Positions 29,179-37,370 of a DNA stretch of 64,000 nucleotides are shown here, one piece after another. The stretch comes from Planctomycetota bacterium (GTDB lineage Bacteria > Planctomycetota > UBA1135), in NCBI GenBank assembly GCA_018671175.1, contig JABHIE010000031.1, forward strand, positions 168,128-232,127. The letters are read 5' to 3'. The notes under the pieces are model-generated. The model was given only the letters and a program-made list of their open reading frames with translations. It made no database searches and had not been told where the DNA came from. The position numbers and the translations under genes are program-made. The first letter of the stretch is position 1, and every line of letters starts with the position of its first letter.

Positions 29179-29778
29179 TTGGCTTTTCCTGAACCACTCG
29201 AACGGCTCGTTCAGTCACTCGAGCGGCTGCCTGGAATCGGTCCGCGTAGCGCTGAACGGATTGCTTTGCATGTGCTCCGCTCATCCACAGACGAGGTCGC
29301 TGAGCTTGCACTCGCTTTGCGCGATGCCCGCATGCAAACTCAACGCTGCACCACTTGCGGCAATGTGACGCTTGATTCGCCCTGTGCCATTTGCGCAGAC
29401 GACACGCGCGACTCGACTTCCGTTTGTGTTGTCGAAGGCCCGCGCGAGGTGGCCAAAATGGAAAGCGCTGGCGTTCATGGCGGCATCTATCATGTCTTGC
29501 TTGACGGCTATGCGCCTCGCGAAGGTGCCGAGCCCGACCCGTCTGCATTGCAAACTCTCCGGCGTCGTGTTGATGACGGTCTCGTGCAAGAAATAATCTT
29601 GGCGACTGCGCCTGACCGCGAAGGCGAGGGGGCTGCAGCTTTGGTGCTTGAAGCCCTTCAAGGGACAGCTGTCTCGGTGTCTCGGTTGGCGCGTGGTGTC
29701 CCGGCTGGCGCGCGCTTGGAATACCTGCACAGTGAAATCCTCGCCGAGGCCTACCGAGGTCGTCGGAACGATGCCTGA
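29179..29778 (+). CDS. recR: Recombination mediator RecR
   Basis: RecR acts with RecF/RecO to load RecA on gapped DNA. The start is probably the TTG at 29179, five bases after the ybaB stop: this gives 200 aa beginning with FPEPLERLVQSLERLPGIGP-RSAERIALH (helix-hairpin-helix). A longer in-frame ATG start lies within ybaB. The Cys4 zinc finger (CTTCGN ... CAIC), the Toprim domain (VVEGPREVAKMES) and the C-terminal Walker-B-like region are intact. It overlaps truA by eight bases. Confidence 0.93.
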   Translation: MAFPEPLERLVQSLERLPGIGPRSAERIALHVLRSSTDEVAELALALRDARMQTQRCTTCGNVTLDSPCAICADDTRDSTSVCVVEGPREVAKMESAGVHGGIYHVLLDGYAPREGAEPDPSALQTLRRRVDDGLVQEIILATAPDREGEGAAALVLEALQGTAVSVSRLARGVPAGARLEYLHSEILAEAYRGRRNDA

Positions 29779-30601
29779 GCTGACAGCGGGGGCTTCCGAT
29801 TGCGCCGCGGATCAAACTCAGCGCCGCATTGCCATGTCGGTGCGCTACCGGGGTGATGCCTTTTACGGGTTTCAGCGGCAGCCTGGCTTTCCATCTGTGC
29901 AAGAAGAGCTCGAGTTGGCATGGGTTTGCATAACTGGCGAGCGAGAGGTCGTCCATGGCTCGGGTCGTACCGATAGTGGTGTCCATGCTTACGCTCAAGT
30001 GGTGCACATCACAACGCTCACAGGCTTCCCTGCGGAAAAAGTGCGGATGGCCATGAATGCCTATCTTCCGCCCGAGCTTGTCGTCACCAAGGCGCGCGAG
30101 GTTTCTCTCGATTTTCATTCGCGATTTTCCACCGTTGGCAAGCGCTACCTCTATCGGCTTGCCGTTGGCTCTACACGCCCGGTCTTGCAGGCTGGCCTGG
30201 TGGCCTGGGAGAAAAAGCCGCTCAATTTGAAAAAAATGCGTGAGGCGGCGACGCATTTTTTGGGCACCCGTGATTTTGCGTCGATGGCCGCATCTGGTCG
30301 AGAAATGGATTCTACGGTTCGCACGATTCGGGCATTTCATATTTATCCCACGCGTGGAGGGCTGCATTTCGTAGTCCAGGGTGATGGCTTCTTGTACCGA
30401 ATGGTGCGCAACATGGTGGGTACTTTGCTCGAAGTCGGTCGTGGTAAACGGGCGCCTGAATGGGTCGACGCCGTTTTGAGTGCCGCTGACCGAAAGAAGG
30501 CCGGCCCAACTGCCGCGCCAGAGGGTCTGTACCTTTTAAAAGTTCTTTACGCAAAGCACCCTTTCCCCCCTGTATTACATAGCCAGGATAGCCTAAACTA
30601 A
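29771..30601 (+). CDS. truA: tRNA pseudouridine(38-40) synthase
   Basis: TruA modifies U38-U40 in the anticodon arm. From ATG 29771 it is 276 aa, normal for the family; the in-frame extension upstream lies in recR. SVRYRGDAFYGFQRQPG is the conserved start and GSGRTDSGVHAYAQVVH carries the catalytic Asp (about residue 59). The C-terminal DGFLYRMVRNMVGTLLEVGRGK is diagnostic. The eight-base overlap implies coupling to recR. Confidence 0.95.
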   Translation: MPELTAGASDCAADQTQRRIAMSVRYRGDAFYGFQRQPGFPSVQEELELAWVCITGEREVVHGSGRTDSGVHAYAQVVHITTLTGFPAEKVRMAMNAYLPPELVVTKAREVSLDFHSRFSTVGKRYLYRLAVGSTRPVLQAGLVAWEKKPLNLKKMREAATHFLGTRDFASMAASGREMDSTVRTIRAFHIYPTRGGLHFVVQGDGFLYRMVRNMVGTLLEVGRGKRAPEWVDAVLSAADRKKAGPTAAPEGLYLLKVLYAKHPFPPVLHSQDSLN

Positions 30602-30629
30602 AGTATGGGCAGCACGCCCTTGATTCATC

Positions 30630-30932
30630 ATGAACATTGAAGTCACTAGTCGTCACCAAGACATCCCTGATGCACTGCGCACTTACGCAAGCGAGCGCAT
30701 CTCTAACATCGAACGCTTCGGGGAAGAATTCCAACGCAGCGAGGTCGTTTTTGATCACCATGCCAACACGGTTGAGTGCGAGGTCATCTTGCATCGCGTG
30801 AAAGGCACGCCAATCGTGGCAACAGACTCCGCCGAAGACGGCCGCTCTGCTGTTGATGGCGTAGCCTCTAAACTTGAGCGCCAGTTCCTTAAGCTCAAAG
30901 AAAAACAAGTCGACCGCAACCACGGTCATTAA
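30630..30932 (+). CDS. hpf: Ribosome hibernation promoting factor (short HPF/RaiA type)
   Basis: The protein binds the 30S decoding centre in stationary phase. At 100 aa it is the short form: a single beta-alpha-beta-beta-beta-alpha domain (MNIEVTSRHQDIPDALRTYASERI ... KLERQFLKLKEKQVDRNHGH) with no dimerising C-terminal extension. It is followed after 15 bases by a PtsN-like gene, the same hpf-ptsN linkage seen near rpoN in many proteobacteria, but no rpoN is present here. Confidence 0.94.
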   Translation: MNIEVTSRHQDIPDALRTYASERISNIERFGEEFQRSEVVFDHHANTVECEVILHRVKGTPIVATDSAEDGRSAVDGVASKLERQFLKLKEKQVDRNHGH

Positions 30933-30947
30933 TCTGGCAAACCCCTC

Positions 30948-31409
30948 ATGACTCACTCCAATCTATTCCAGGCTGATTCCATTCTTTTGAACATGGAATC
31001 CAATGATGCTGATGGCATCCTCCAATCTTTGGCTGACGGCCTAGTCAGCATGGATTCTTCGTTGGCCTCTCGGCGCGACGAGATTTACCAGGCTTTGAGC
31101 GCGCGCGAGCAGCGTGGCTCTACAGGCACTGATGGCGTGGGTATCCCTCATGTCAAGCTTCCAGGTATCGACAAGGCTTACGCGATTCTTGGCGTGCACC
31201 AAGGCGGCATTGATTTTGCTGCCCTTGATGGTGAGCCCGTGCATGTTTTCTTTTCGGTGCTTCGCCCTGAAGACGGCCCCGAAGAGCACATTGACCTCCT
31301 CCGCTGGATTGCTGGTATTGCTCAGCACGAAGATTTCGTTTCCTTTGCACTCCAGGCTCAAGACGGCAAGTCGATTCTCGAGTTGCTTTCTGAGTTGGCT
31401 ACGGCGTAA
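30948..31409 (+). CDS. ptsN: PTS EIIA-type (nitrogen PTS-like) protein
   Basis: This is a 153-aa EIIA fold. The phospho-accepting His lies in TGTDGVGIPHVKLPG (about residue 69), the standard PTS-Ntr signature. The segment FFSVLRPEDGPEEHIDLLRWIA and the final SILELLSELATA match the family. It is followed by an HPr-like gene, but no EI or sugar EIIB/C is in the window, so it probably acts in regulation, not transport. Confidence 0.9.
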   Translation: MTHSNLFQADSILLNMESNDADGILQSLADGLVSMDSSLASRRDEIYQALSAREQRGSTGTDGVGIPHVKLPGIDKAYAILGVHQGGIDFAALDGEPVHVFFSVLRPEDGPEEHIDLLRWIAGIAQHEDFVSFALQAQDGKSILELLSELATA

Positions 31410-31418
31410 CACTTTTCT

Positions 31419-31700
31419 GTGGCCGCCCAAACGGCATCTCGCATGGCGCGCGTGCAATCCTTACATGGTTTGCACGCGCGCCCTTCTCATGCCGTGGTTT
31501 CGTTAGCGATGGGCTTTGATCTAGAAATCGAGCTCGAGGTCGATGGTCGCATCGCTGACGCCAATAGCGTTTTGTCGGTGATGACTCTCGGTGCGGTTAC
31601 GGGCGCCGAGGTGCAAGTTCGCGCATCAGGCAAAGGCGCCCAAGAAGCCGTTGATGCCATGGTCGCGCTGATTGAATCTGACTTTGGTGAAGGTTCATGA
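31419..31700 (+). CDS. ptsH: HPr-family phosphocarrier
   Basis: The sequence LHGLHARPSHAVV carries the phospho-His (GLHARP), and DANSVLSVMTLGA keeps a Ser at the position of the regulatory HPr Ser46. The GTG start at 31419 gives 93 aa; ATG 31443 would give 85 and leave only ten residues before the active His, so the GTG is preferred. It lies ten bases after ptsN and overlaps the DUF2344 gene as ATGA. The conserved Ser suggests HPr kinase control, but no hprK is in the window. Confidence 0.88.
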   Translation: MAAQTASRMARVQSLHGLHARPSHAVVSLAMGFDLEIELEVDGRIADANSVLSVMTLGAVTGAEVQVRASGKGAQEAVDAMVALIESDFGEGS

Positions 31701-32302
31701 CCGCTGACCCTGAGCCAGGCATCCGCTATTGCGTCGAATATGCCAAGACCGGCTCGGCTTGTTTCTTGTCGCACCTTGATTTGCAGGCGGGTGTTGAGCG
31801 CGCCTTGCGTCGTGCAGGCTTGCCGTTAGCATTTTCTCAAGGCTTCCACCCTCGCGTCCGGATGCAATTCGAAGACCCACTCCCGCTAGGTTGGTCTTCC
31901 GATCAAGAGCGATTTTGGGTTGAGCTTGTGGCCTCCTATCCAGCGCGCGAATTCCATCTTCGCCTGAATGCGATGGTGCCGCCGGGGCTGACGGTTCAAC
32001 GCGTCTACCTGTCGCCAGCAAAACCACGCCCCGTTGCCATCCGTCTTTACGAGGCCGTGGGCGATTTGCCCAGCGACTTGATTGATCGTGTGCCTGATGC
32101 ATTCCCTGTTGCTGATGACGAGGTGTCAAAAGTCCAATTAACGGTCATCCCCGGCGGTTATAGGTTTTTGCTAAGCGTCGCCCAAATCGGTCAGCCCTTG
32201 TCGCTAAAAAAAGTCTTAAGGATGTTGGGCGTTCAAGAGGAGGCATTTGCTACTTTGGTTGTCCACCGCCATCATCTTGCCCACAAACAAAACAGCGCAT
32301 GA
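31697..32302 (+). CDS. DUF2344 (TIGR03936) protein
   Basis: The 201-aa product starts IRYCVEYAKTGSACFLSHLDL and has AGLPLAFSQGFHPRVRMQFEDPLPLG, typical of the DUF2344 family that is usually fused to or follows a radical-SAM protein. The function is unknown. Here it stands alone between ptsH and RNase E/G with four-base overlaps on both sides, so only the association with the RNase is kept. The radical-SAM partner is not in the window. Confidence 0.85.
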   Translation: MTADPEPGIRYCVEYAKTGSACFLSHLDLQAGVERALRRAGLPLAFSQGFHPRVRMQFEDPLPLGWSSDQERFWVELVASYPAREFHLRLNAMVPPGLTVQRVYLSPAKPRPVAIRLYEAVGDLPSDLIDRVPDAFPVADDEVSKVQLTVIPGGYRFLLSVAQIGQPLSLKKVLRMLGVQEEAFATLVVHRHHLAHKQNSA

Positions 32303-33858
32303 CCCAAGACCCGCCATTCGTCCTAGCGATTAATGCACGCGATGCCGAAGAGGTTCGCGTTGCAATTGCGCAGGGGAAAGAGTTGCAAGACATTCGTTAT
32401 TCTTGCACGGATCGAGCTTCGCAAGTTGGCAGCATTCATCTTGGTCGCGTCAAGCAGATTGAAAAGGGGCTTGATGCGGCTTTCATTGATTTTGGTGCTG
32501 GGCGGTCAGGCTTTTTGCACTCAGGAAATGTGCATAAGGGTTATGCCGATGCCGAAGCCAACCCGTTTGCCGTCGCAACTACACCCACGGCGGGCGCTGC
32601 TGCGGTGGCGCCCGATGCACCAGCCGCAGAGTGCGAGAGCGATTCGGCGACGGGGGGTAAATCCACAGTTCCAGATTCTGACGAGACTTTGCCTTTGGCG
32701 ATTCACAAGATGCTTACACAGGGCCAACTCGTTCTGGTGCAAGTCTTGCGCGACCCCAATCGAGGCAAGGGCGCGACTCTGACTACTTTTTTATCGCTGG
32801 CAGGCCGTTTACTGGTTTCGATGCCATCCTTGGCGCGAGTTGGTGTTAGTCGACGCATTCAAGATCAAGACGAGCGGAAGCGTTTGATTGAGGCACTTGG
32901 CGAGTCGCCTGGTGGGGTCATCGTCCGTACTGCGGGCGAGGGGCTGCCAAAGCGCGAGTTGCAAAAAGATTTGCGTCATTTGCAAAAACGGTGGACGACT
33001 CTCGAAGAGGGCGCTCGCCTGGCGGACAAGCCTGGCTTGCTGCTCGCCGAAGATTCACCTGCTGTCCGTGCCGTGCGAGAAATGTTCACAAACGATGTGG
33101 GGCGCGTTGTGGTCGATGAGCCGCAGACGGCCAAACAAGTGGCAGATTTTTTGGCTGAGTGGGCGCCTCATGCGGATTTGCAAGTTGAGCATTACGAGCG
33201 TACGCGCCCTTTGTTCGAGAGCCTTGATATTGAGCGTGATTACCAAACCCTATTCCGTGCTCGCGTTCCAATCGGTTCGGGGGCCTCGATCGTGATTCAT
33301 GAGACCGAAGCACTTTGCGCGATTGATGTGAACAGTGGCCGGCTTGGTCGGTCTTCTCTAGAAGAAACGGCGCGTGACACCAATATGCTCGCCGCCCGTG
33401 AAATCGCGCGCCAGATTCACTTGCGGGATTTAGGCGGGATTATTGTCGTCGATTTCATTGACATGACAAAGGCTGAGCATCGCCGCGAGGTCGAGGGGGC
33501 GTTCCGCAGCTTATTGCGAGAGAATCGTTCACGGATGCGTGCGGGGCATTTGGGTTCCTTCGGCTTGATGTCTCTGACGCGGCGCCGCCGCGGCACGGGC
33601 TTGCCGCGGGCAAGCGAGGCGATGTGCCGCGGCTGTGGTGGCTCAGGCAGTGTGGGGCACCATGGCGCGGGCGCCATGCGAGTCTTGCGGCGTTTGCGCG
33701 CCGAGACCGAGGGCGATTGGGTTTTGCGCGGGCAGCCTGGTGTGGTCGCTGAGTTTAAGGCTCACTACGCGCAAATCGTCCGCACCCTGCCGATTCAATT
33801 GACTTATAAGGAAGATTCGCAGGTCCCGGCAGGTGAACCTGTAATCGAGCGGCAATAA
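32299..33858 (+). CDS. rng: Ribonuclease E/G family endoribonuclease
   Basis: An RNA-processing endonuclease for rRNA, tRNA and mRNA. The 519 aa show an S1 domain (IHLGRVKQIEKGLDAAFIDFGAGRSGFLH) that is split by an Ala/acid-rich insert of about 55 residues (about 80-135), then DLRHLQKRW, the catalytic DNase-I-like part with AIDVNSGRLG and GGIIVVDFIDM, and the zinc-link-like CRGCGGSG near residue 445. There is no long RNase E-type scaffold tail. The rng-rplU-rpmA-obg order is common in several phyla. Confidence 0.93.
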   Translation: MTQDPPFVLAINARDAEEVRVAIAQGKELQDIRYSCTDRASQVGSIHLGRVKQIEKGLDAAFIDFGAGRSGFLHSGNVHKGYADAEANPFAVATTPTAGAAAVAPDAPAAECESDSATGGKSTVPDSDETLPLAIHKMLTQGQLVLVQVLRDPNRGKGATLTTFLSLAGRLLVSMPSLARVGVSRRIQDQDERKRLIEALGESPGGVIVRTAGEGLPKRELQKDLRHLQKRWTTLEEGARLADKPGLLLAEDSPAVRAVREMFTNDVGRVVVDEPQTAKQVADFLAEWAPHADLQVEHYERTRPLFESLDIERDYQTLFRARVPIGSGASIVIHETEALCAIDVNSGRLGRSSLEETARDTNMLAAREIARQIHLRDLGGIIVVDFIDMTKAEHRREVEGAFRSLLRENRSRMRAGHLGSFGLMSLTRRRRGTGLPRASEAMCRGCGGSGSVGHHGAGAMRVLRRLRAETEGDWVLRGQPGVVAEFKAHYAQIVRTLPIQLTYKEDSQVPAGEPVIERQ

Positions 33859-33861
33859 TGC

Positions 33862-33890
33862 TTGCCGCGGGCTCAGATGGTCGTTAAACT
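33862..33890 (+). promoter_or_regulatory. Candidate promoter for rplU-rpmA
   Basis: TTGCCG (33862-33867), 17 bases, TAAACT (33885-33890). It lies directly after the rng stop and leaves a leader of about 40 bases containing a hairpin. Confidence 0.4.
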
Positions 33891-33901
33891 GTTGCGCCCG
33901 T

Positions 33902-33917
33902 TTCGCGATGTCGCGAA
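33902..33917 (+). promoter_or_regulatory. Hairpin in the rplU leader
   Basis: TTCGCG-ATGT-CGCGAA forms a perfect 6-bp stem with an ATGT loop, 20 bases before the rplU start. It may be an autoregulatory leader element; similar short stems precede rpsL and rpsJ. Confidence 0.3.
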
Positions 33918-33936
33918 CGGTAGAGAATTGTAAAAC

Positions 33937-34254
33937 ATGTACGCAATCGTCCGCGACCGTTCCCGCAGCATCCAACTTACCGTTGGTCAAGAGCTGTGGA
34001 TTGACCGCATGCCCGGCGCAGAAGTCGGCAGCGATCTTGTCTTCGATCAGGTTAGTCTTCTCAAAAAAGAAGACGGCTCTGTTTCTGTTGGCACTCCCAA
34101 AGTAGATGGCGCTTCTGTCACAGCTGAGATTCTCGGCGAGGAAAAAGACAAGAAAATCCTTGTTTCCTTTTTCCGTCGTCGCAAGTCTAGCCGTACGCAG
34201 CGCGGTCACCGTCAAACTTATACACGCATTCGCGTGAAGGCTATCGACGCCTAA
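33937..34254 (+). CDS. rplU: 50S ribosomal protein L21
   Basis: L21 binds 23S rRNA domain V/VI. The 105-aa protein has MYAIVRDRSRSIQLTVGQELWIDR, the FDQVSLL beta strand and the C-terminal basic loop FFRRRKSSRTQRGHRQTYTRIRV, the family signature. It precedes rpmA by 13 bases in the conserved rplU-rpmA-obg order. Confidence 0.96.
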   Translation: MYAIVRDRSRSIQLTVGQELWIDRMPGAEVGSDLVFDQVSLLKKEDGSVSVGTPKVDGASVTAEILGEEKDKKILVSFFRRRKSSRTQRGHRQTYTRIRVKAIDA

Positions 34255-34267
34255 GAGGTACTGAACT

Positions 34268-34516
34268 ATGGCACATAAGAAAGGTGGCGGCTCGACTCGT
34301 AACGGTCGCGATTCCAATCCACAGATGCGCGGCATTAAGCGCTACGGTGGTCAAACGGTGCGCTCGGGCGAAATTCTCGTTCGTCAATGTGGCACCAAGT
34401 TTCACGCAGGTCGTGGAGTAGGCATGGGCAAAGATTACACTTTGTTCGCCTTGCAAGATGGGGTGGTTGAGTTTCAAACTCGTCGCCGCATTCGTATTGT
34501 TCCTATTGAGGGTTAA
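34268..34516 (+). CDS. rpmA: 50S ribosomal protein L27
   Basis: The N-terminus of L27 reaches the peptidyl transferase centre. The 82 aa begin [20 protein letters not shown] with the conserved AHKKGGGS directly after Met, so no N-terminal propeptide of the Firmicutes type is present. [25 protein letters not shown] follows. An intrinsic terminator separates it from obg. Confidence 0.97.
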   Translation: MAHKKGGGSTRNGRDSNPQMRGIKRYGGQTVRSGEILVRQCGTKFHAGRGVGMGKDYTLFALQDGVVEFQTRRRIRIVPIEG

Positions 34517-34539
34517 GCCCGCGCGCCTTACGCGCACCC

Positions 34540-34579
34540 AATTAACGGAGGGCTCTCGCTCTCCGTTAATTCTTTTCTT
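34540..34579 (+). terminator. Intrinsic terminator between rpmA and obg
   Basis: AATTAACGGAG (34540-34550) pairs with CTCCGTTAATT (34561-34571) as an 11-bp stem around a 10-base loop, followed by a T-rich TCTTTTCTT that runs to base 34579. The obg start is at 34601, or at 34580 directly against the T tract, so obg expression must depend on read-through or an internal start. Confidence 0.85.
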
Positions 34580-34600
34580 ATGACTTCAACCTCCCAAGGC

Positions 34601-35605
34601 ATGTTTCGCGACGAGGCCATTGTTTCGGTAACCGCCGGAAGTGGCGGCCCCGGCTGCTCGTCCATGCGGCGTGAAAAATATGTAATCCAAGGCGGCCCTG
34701 ATGGGGGTGATGGCGGTGCTGGCGGCCATATTGTTTTTCGTGCAATACCTCATGAAAATTCGCTTTTCCGAATTGCTCGTATGCGATTAATCCGCGCTGA
34801 AAATGGCCAGCCGGGTGGGCCGCGAAACCGCACGGGCCGCGGCGGATCTTCAACGATAATTGACTTGCCGGTTGGCACACAAATCCGTGACGCTGAGTTC
34901 GGCAACTTGTTGGCTGACCTTGCGAAACTTGGCGACGAGGTCGTCATTGCTGAGGGTGGCAAGGGTGGTCGTGGCAATGCTCGATTTACTTCTGCCACAC
35001 AGCAGGCGCCGACACACAGTGAAGAGGGCCTCGAAGGCGAGCGTCGTGACTTGCGCCTTGAGCTTAAGTTGGTTGCCGACATCGGCTTGCTCGGCTTGCC
35101 GAATGCCGGAAAAAGTACTTTTTTGCGCCGCGTAACAGCAGCGCGCCCCAAGGTCGCCGAGTATCCATTCACCACGCTTGACCCTGGTTTAGGCATCATG
35201 GAAACGGGTGGCGATCCGCCGACTTTGATTATCGCTGACATCCCCGGCATCATTGAGGGTGCGAGCGATGGTAAGGGGCTTGGCTTTCAGTTCTTGCGGC
35301 ATGTTGAGCGCACACGCGCTTTATTGCATCTAGTCGATGTTTCTCTACCCGACGAAGACCCCGTTACACAATGGCGCATCATCCGTGATGAGCTTGCCTC
35401 CTACGGCGAAGGCCTCGAAGAGCGCGACACGCTGCTCGTTGCGACCAAGGTTGAGTCGGAAGAATCCGAAAAACGAGCTCAGGCCCTTTTCGAAGCTGCA
35501 GGCTTGACGGATGGTTTGATGATTTCCTCAGTCACGGGGCGGGGGCTTGAAGCGTTACGCCACAGGCTTTTCGCATTGACCTATCCCGAAGTCAGCGATT
35601 TCTAG
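34601..35605 (+). CDS. obg: GTPase Obg/CgtA
   Basis: A ribosome-assembly GTPase acting on the 50S subunit. The ATG at 34601 gives 334 aa starting MFRDEAIVSVTAGSGGPGC, the family start; ATG 34580 would add seven residues. The Gly-rich Obg fold (GGPDGGDGGAGGHI, GGKGGRGNARF) covers about residues 1-155. The G domain has GLPNAGKST, DIPGIIEGA and a degenerate ATKVE in place of NKxD. There is no OCT C-terminal domain. A terminator precedes it, and a gap of 55 bases separates it from the PDZ gene. Confidence 0.95.
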   Translation: MFRDEAIVSVTAGSGGPGCSSMRREKYVIQGGPDGGDGGAGGHIVFRAIPHENSLFRIARMRLIRAENGQPGGPRNRTGRGGSSTIIDLPVGTQIRDAEFGNLLADLAKLGDEVVIAEGGKGGRGNARFTSATQQAPTHSEEGLEGERRDLRLELKLVADIGLLGLPNAGKSTFLRRVTAARPKVAEYPFTTLDPGLGIMETGGDPPTLIIADIPGIIEGASDGKGLGFQFLRHVERTRALLHLVDVSLPDEDPVTQWRIIRDELASYGEGLEERDTLLVATKVESEESEKRAQALFEAAGLTDGLMISSVTGRGLEALRHRLFALTYPEVSDF

Positions 35606-35660
35606 GAAGAACCTTCCGCACTCGGTCGTCGTAATCAGAACCAATTAGGTGTAAGATTCC

Positions 35661-36629
35661 ATGGTGAGTTACAAGCTACTGCGCGCGATTTTCGTCCTCG
35701 TCGGCCTAGGTGCCCTCGCGGGCGCTGGCTTTACGATTTATGACTTCTGGCTTCATAAAGATACAGAGTACTTGGCCGCCTTTGATGTGCGTAAATACGA
35801 GCGCTCTTTTGATGTGCCTGAGCATGAAGATGAGGGGCATTTGCGCGCTTACTCTGCTTACGATGTGCTCCATAAATTAGAGGTGGCCGGCAAGAAAGAG
35901 GTCATCCTTGACGATAATGCGGCGACTGAGGCCGCCCCGCCTCCGCGCATAGGTCCAGATGATCTTGTGCTGGCCTTGGTCCAATTTGACCCCAGCGACT
36001 CAAATGCTTCAGCTGTTTTTCTTCGCCCAGCCGGTGAAGCTGTTTCGCAAGATGGCATGCCGATTGGCAACCTTTATGCTTTGGGCGACACCGTTTCCAT
36101 AGCAAGCAAGCCTGGCGCTCAAGTTGAGGTCATTGCGATTCGCGCTACCGAGGTCGACCTTCTGCTCATGGATGGCGAGGAGCCGATGTTTACTTTAAGC
36201 ACAGCTTCATTTGATGTTGACCTTTCGCGGCTTAATACGGCGGGCTCTGCGGAATCATCCTCGTGGCGAGAGCATGCGGTCGAGACTCAAATGATTACGC
36301 CTGGGCATTTTGATGTCGGCACAAATGATATTCAAACTTTGAGCGAAATGCCTCAAGATGAGCTCTTCGCGGCAGTTCCTCTGCGTGTTGAGCGAGATGA
36401 TAAAGGCAAGGTTCGTGGTTTGCGCGTGGCGTCCCTCAAAGACAATTCGATCTTTGCGCGACAAGGTTTGCAGGCGGATGACATCCTTCTTTCGATTAAC
36501 GGGTATGCAACAACCGATCGTTCTGAGCTTTTGCGATGGCTGCGAAAACAGGATAGCCTAGAAACGATTACCGTTGAGGTCGAGCGTTACGGCGCGCCAC
36601 GCACTTTGAGTTATCGTTTACCGCGGTAA
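35661..36629 (+). CDS. PDZ-domain inner membrane protein, GspC-like
   Basis: The 322-aa protein has one N-terminal transmembrane segment (about residues 7-28), a periplasmic middle region and a C-terminal PDZ domain (about 245-320: GLRVASLKDNSIFARQGLQADDILLSINGYA). The same layout and the GLQ-DDILLSING pattern are typical of type II secretion GspC. The middle region (about 100-180) resembles the GspC HR region only loosely (ALGDTVS, IRATEVDLL). No other Gsp gene adjoins it, but a prepilin peptidase and a pseudopilin are in the window. Alternatives are a generic PDZ chaperone. The stop abuts coaX. Confidence 0.6.
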   Translation: MVSYKLLRAIFVLVGLGALAGAGFTIYDFWLHKDTEYLAAFDVRKYERSFDVPEHEDEGHLRAYSAYDVLHKLEVAGKKEVILDDNAATEAAPPPRIGPDDLVLALVQFDPSDSNASAVFLRPAGEAVSQDGMPIGNLYALGDTVSIASKPGAQVEVIAIRATEVDLLLMDGEEPMFTLSTASFDVDLSRLNTAGSAESSSWREHAVETQMITPGHFDVGTNDIQTLSEMPQDELFAAVPLRVERDDKGKVRGLRVASLKDNSIFARQGLQADDILLSINGYATTDRSELLRWLRKQDSLETITVEVERYGAPRTLSYRLPR

Positions 36630-37370
36630 ATGACCGAGGCGGCGCTACTCGTTGACTTGGGCAATCGCGCGCTCAAGGCCGCAATTTTTCCTTCGGGGCC
36701 TTTACCCGCATGTGTGCTTGATTGGCAGCCGTGCGTGAGTCGTTTTCCTGCCACAGATATCGGGTTGGCTCAGTTCGCCGAATGGGCTGGCGAAAACGCA
36801 GCAGGTCTGTCTGTGGTGCTGGCTTCCGTAAACCCTGTGGCATGGCGCGCTTTGTCTGCTTGTTTTGCACCGTGTTCCTTGCGCGTGGTCACATCTCATA
36901 ACATCCCAATGGTGGTTAAGTCTTCCGGTAGCGGCATTGACCGCCTTTTGGCTGGATGGGCTGCATTTTCTTTTTGCAAAGAAGCCGTGGTCGTGGCTGA
37001 CCTTGGCACGGCCTTTACGCTTGATGTCGTCGATGAGCAGGGATGTTTTTGTGGCGGTGCGATTGGGCCAGGCCTGGGTGTGCAGCAGCAAGCACTTGCT
37101 GGCGCTTGCCCACATTTGGCCGCCCCAAGCGCTCTGCCCGCTGATGAGCCACGCACGACTGCTCAGGCCACGGCTTTTGGCACATTGGCTGCTCTTGCTG
37201 CCTCCCTTGAGGGGCTGGCCTCTCGCTTTGCACCTGACGCCGTTCGAGTTTTGACCGGTGGCGACGCCGCGACCATGCAGCCCTGGATGACTTCCGAATG
37301 GCGATTTGAGCCCGATCTAGTGCTCAGGGGTCTCGCTGCATGGTGGCATAAAATCGGCTGTAAAGAGTGA
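36630..37370 (+). CDS. coaX: Type III pantothenate kinase
   Basis: CoaX catalyses the first step of CoA synthesis. The 246-aa ASKHA-fold protein has the phosphate motif LLVDLGNRALKAAIF, the pantothenate-binding GIDRLLAGWAA and VADLGTAFTLDVVDEQGCFCGGAIGPGLG, the second ATP motif of the family. The ATG directly follows the stop of the PDZ gene, and its stop overlaps the GTG of the MnmE-like gene (GTGA). Confidence 0.88.
   Translation: MTEAALLVDLGNRALKAAIFPSGPLPACVLDWQPCVSRFPATDIGLAQFAEWAGENAAGLSVVLASVNPVAWRALSACFAPCSLRVVTSHNIPMVVKSSGSGIDRLLAGWAAFSFCKEAVVVADLGTAFTLDVVDEQGCFCGGAIGPGLGVQQQALAGACPHLAAPSALPADEPRTTAQATAFGTLAALAASLEGLASRFAPDAVRVLTGGDAATMQPWMTSEWRFEPDLVLRGLAAWWHKIGCKE

Noticed and set aside
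28829-30367. 512-codon open frame on the - strand
   Set aside because: It lies antisense to ybaB, recR and truA, which are clearly recognised with tight spacing. Its translation is low-complexity Arg/His-rich with no domain.
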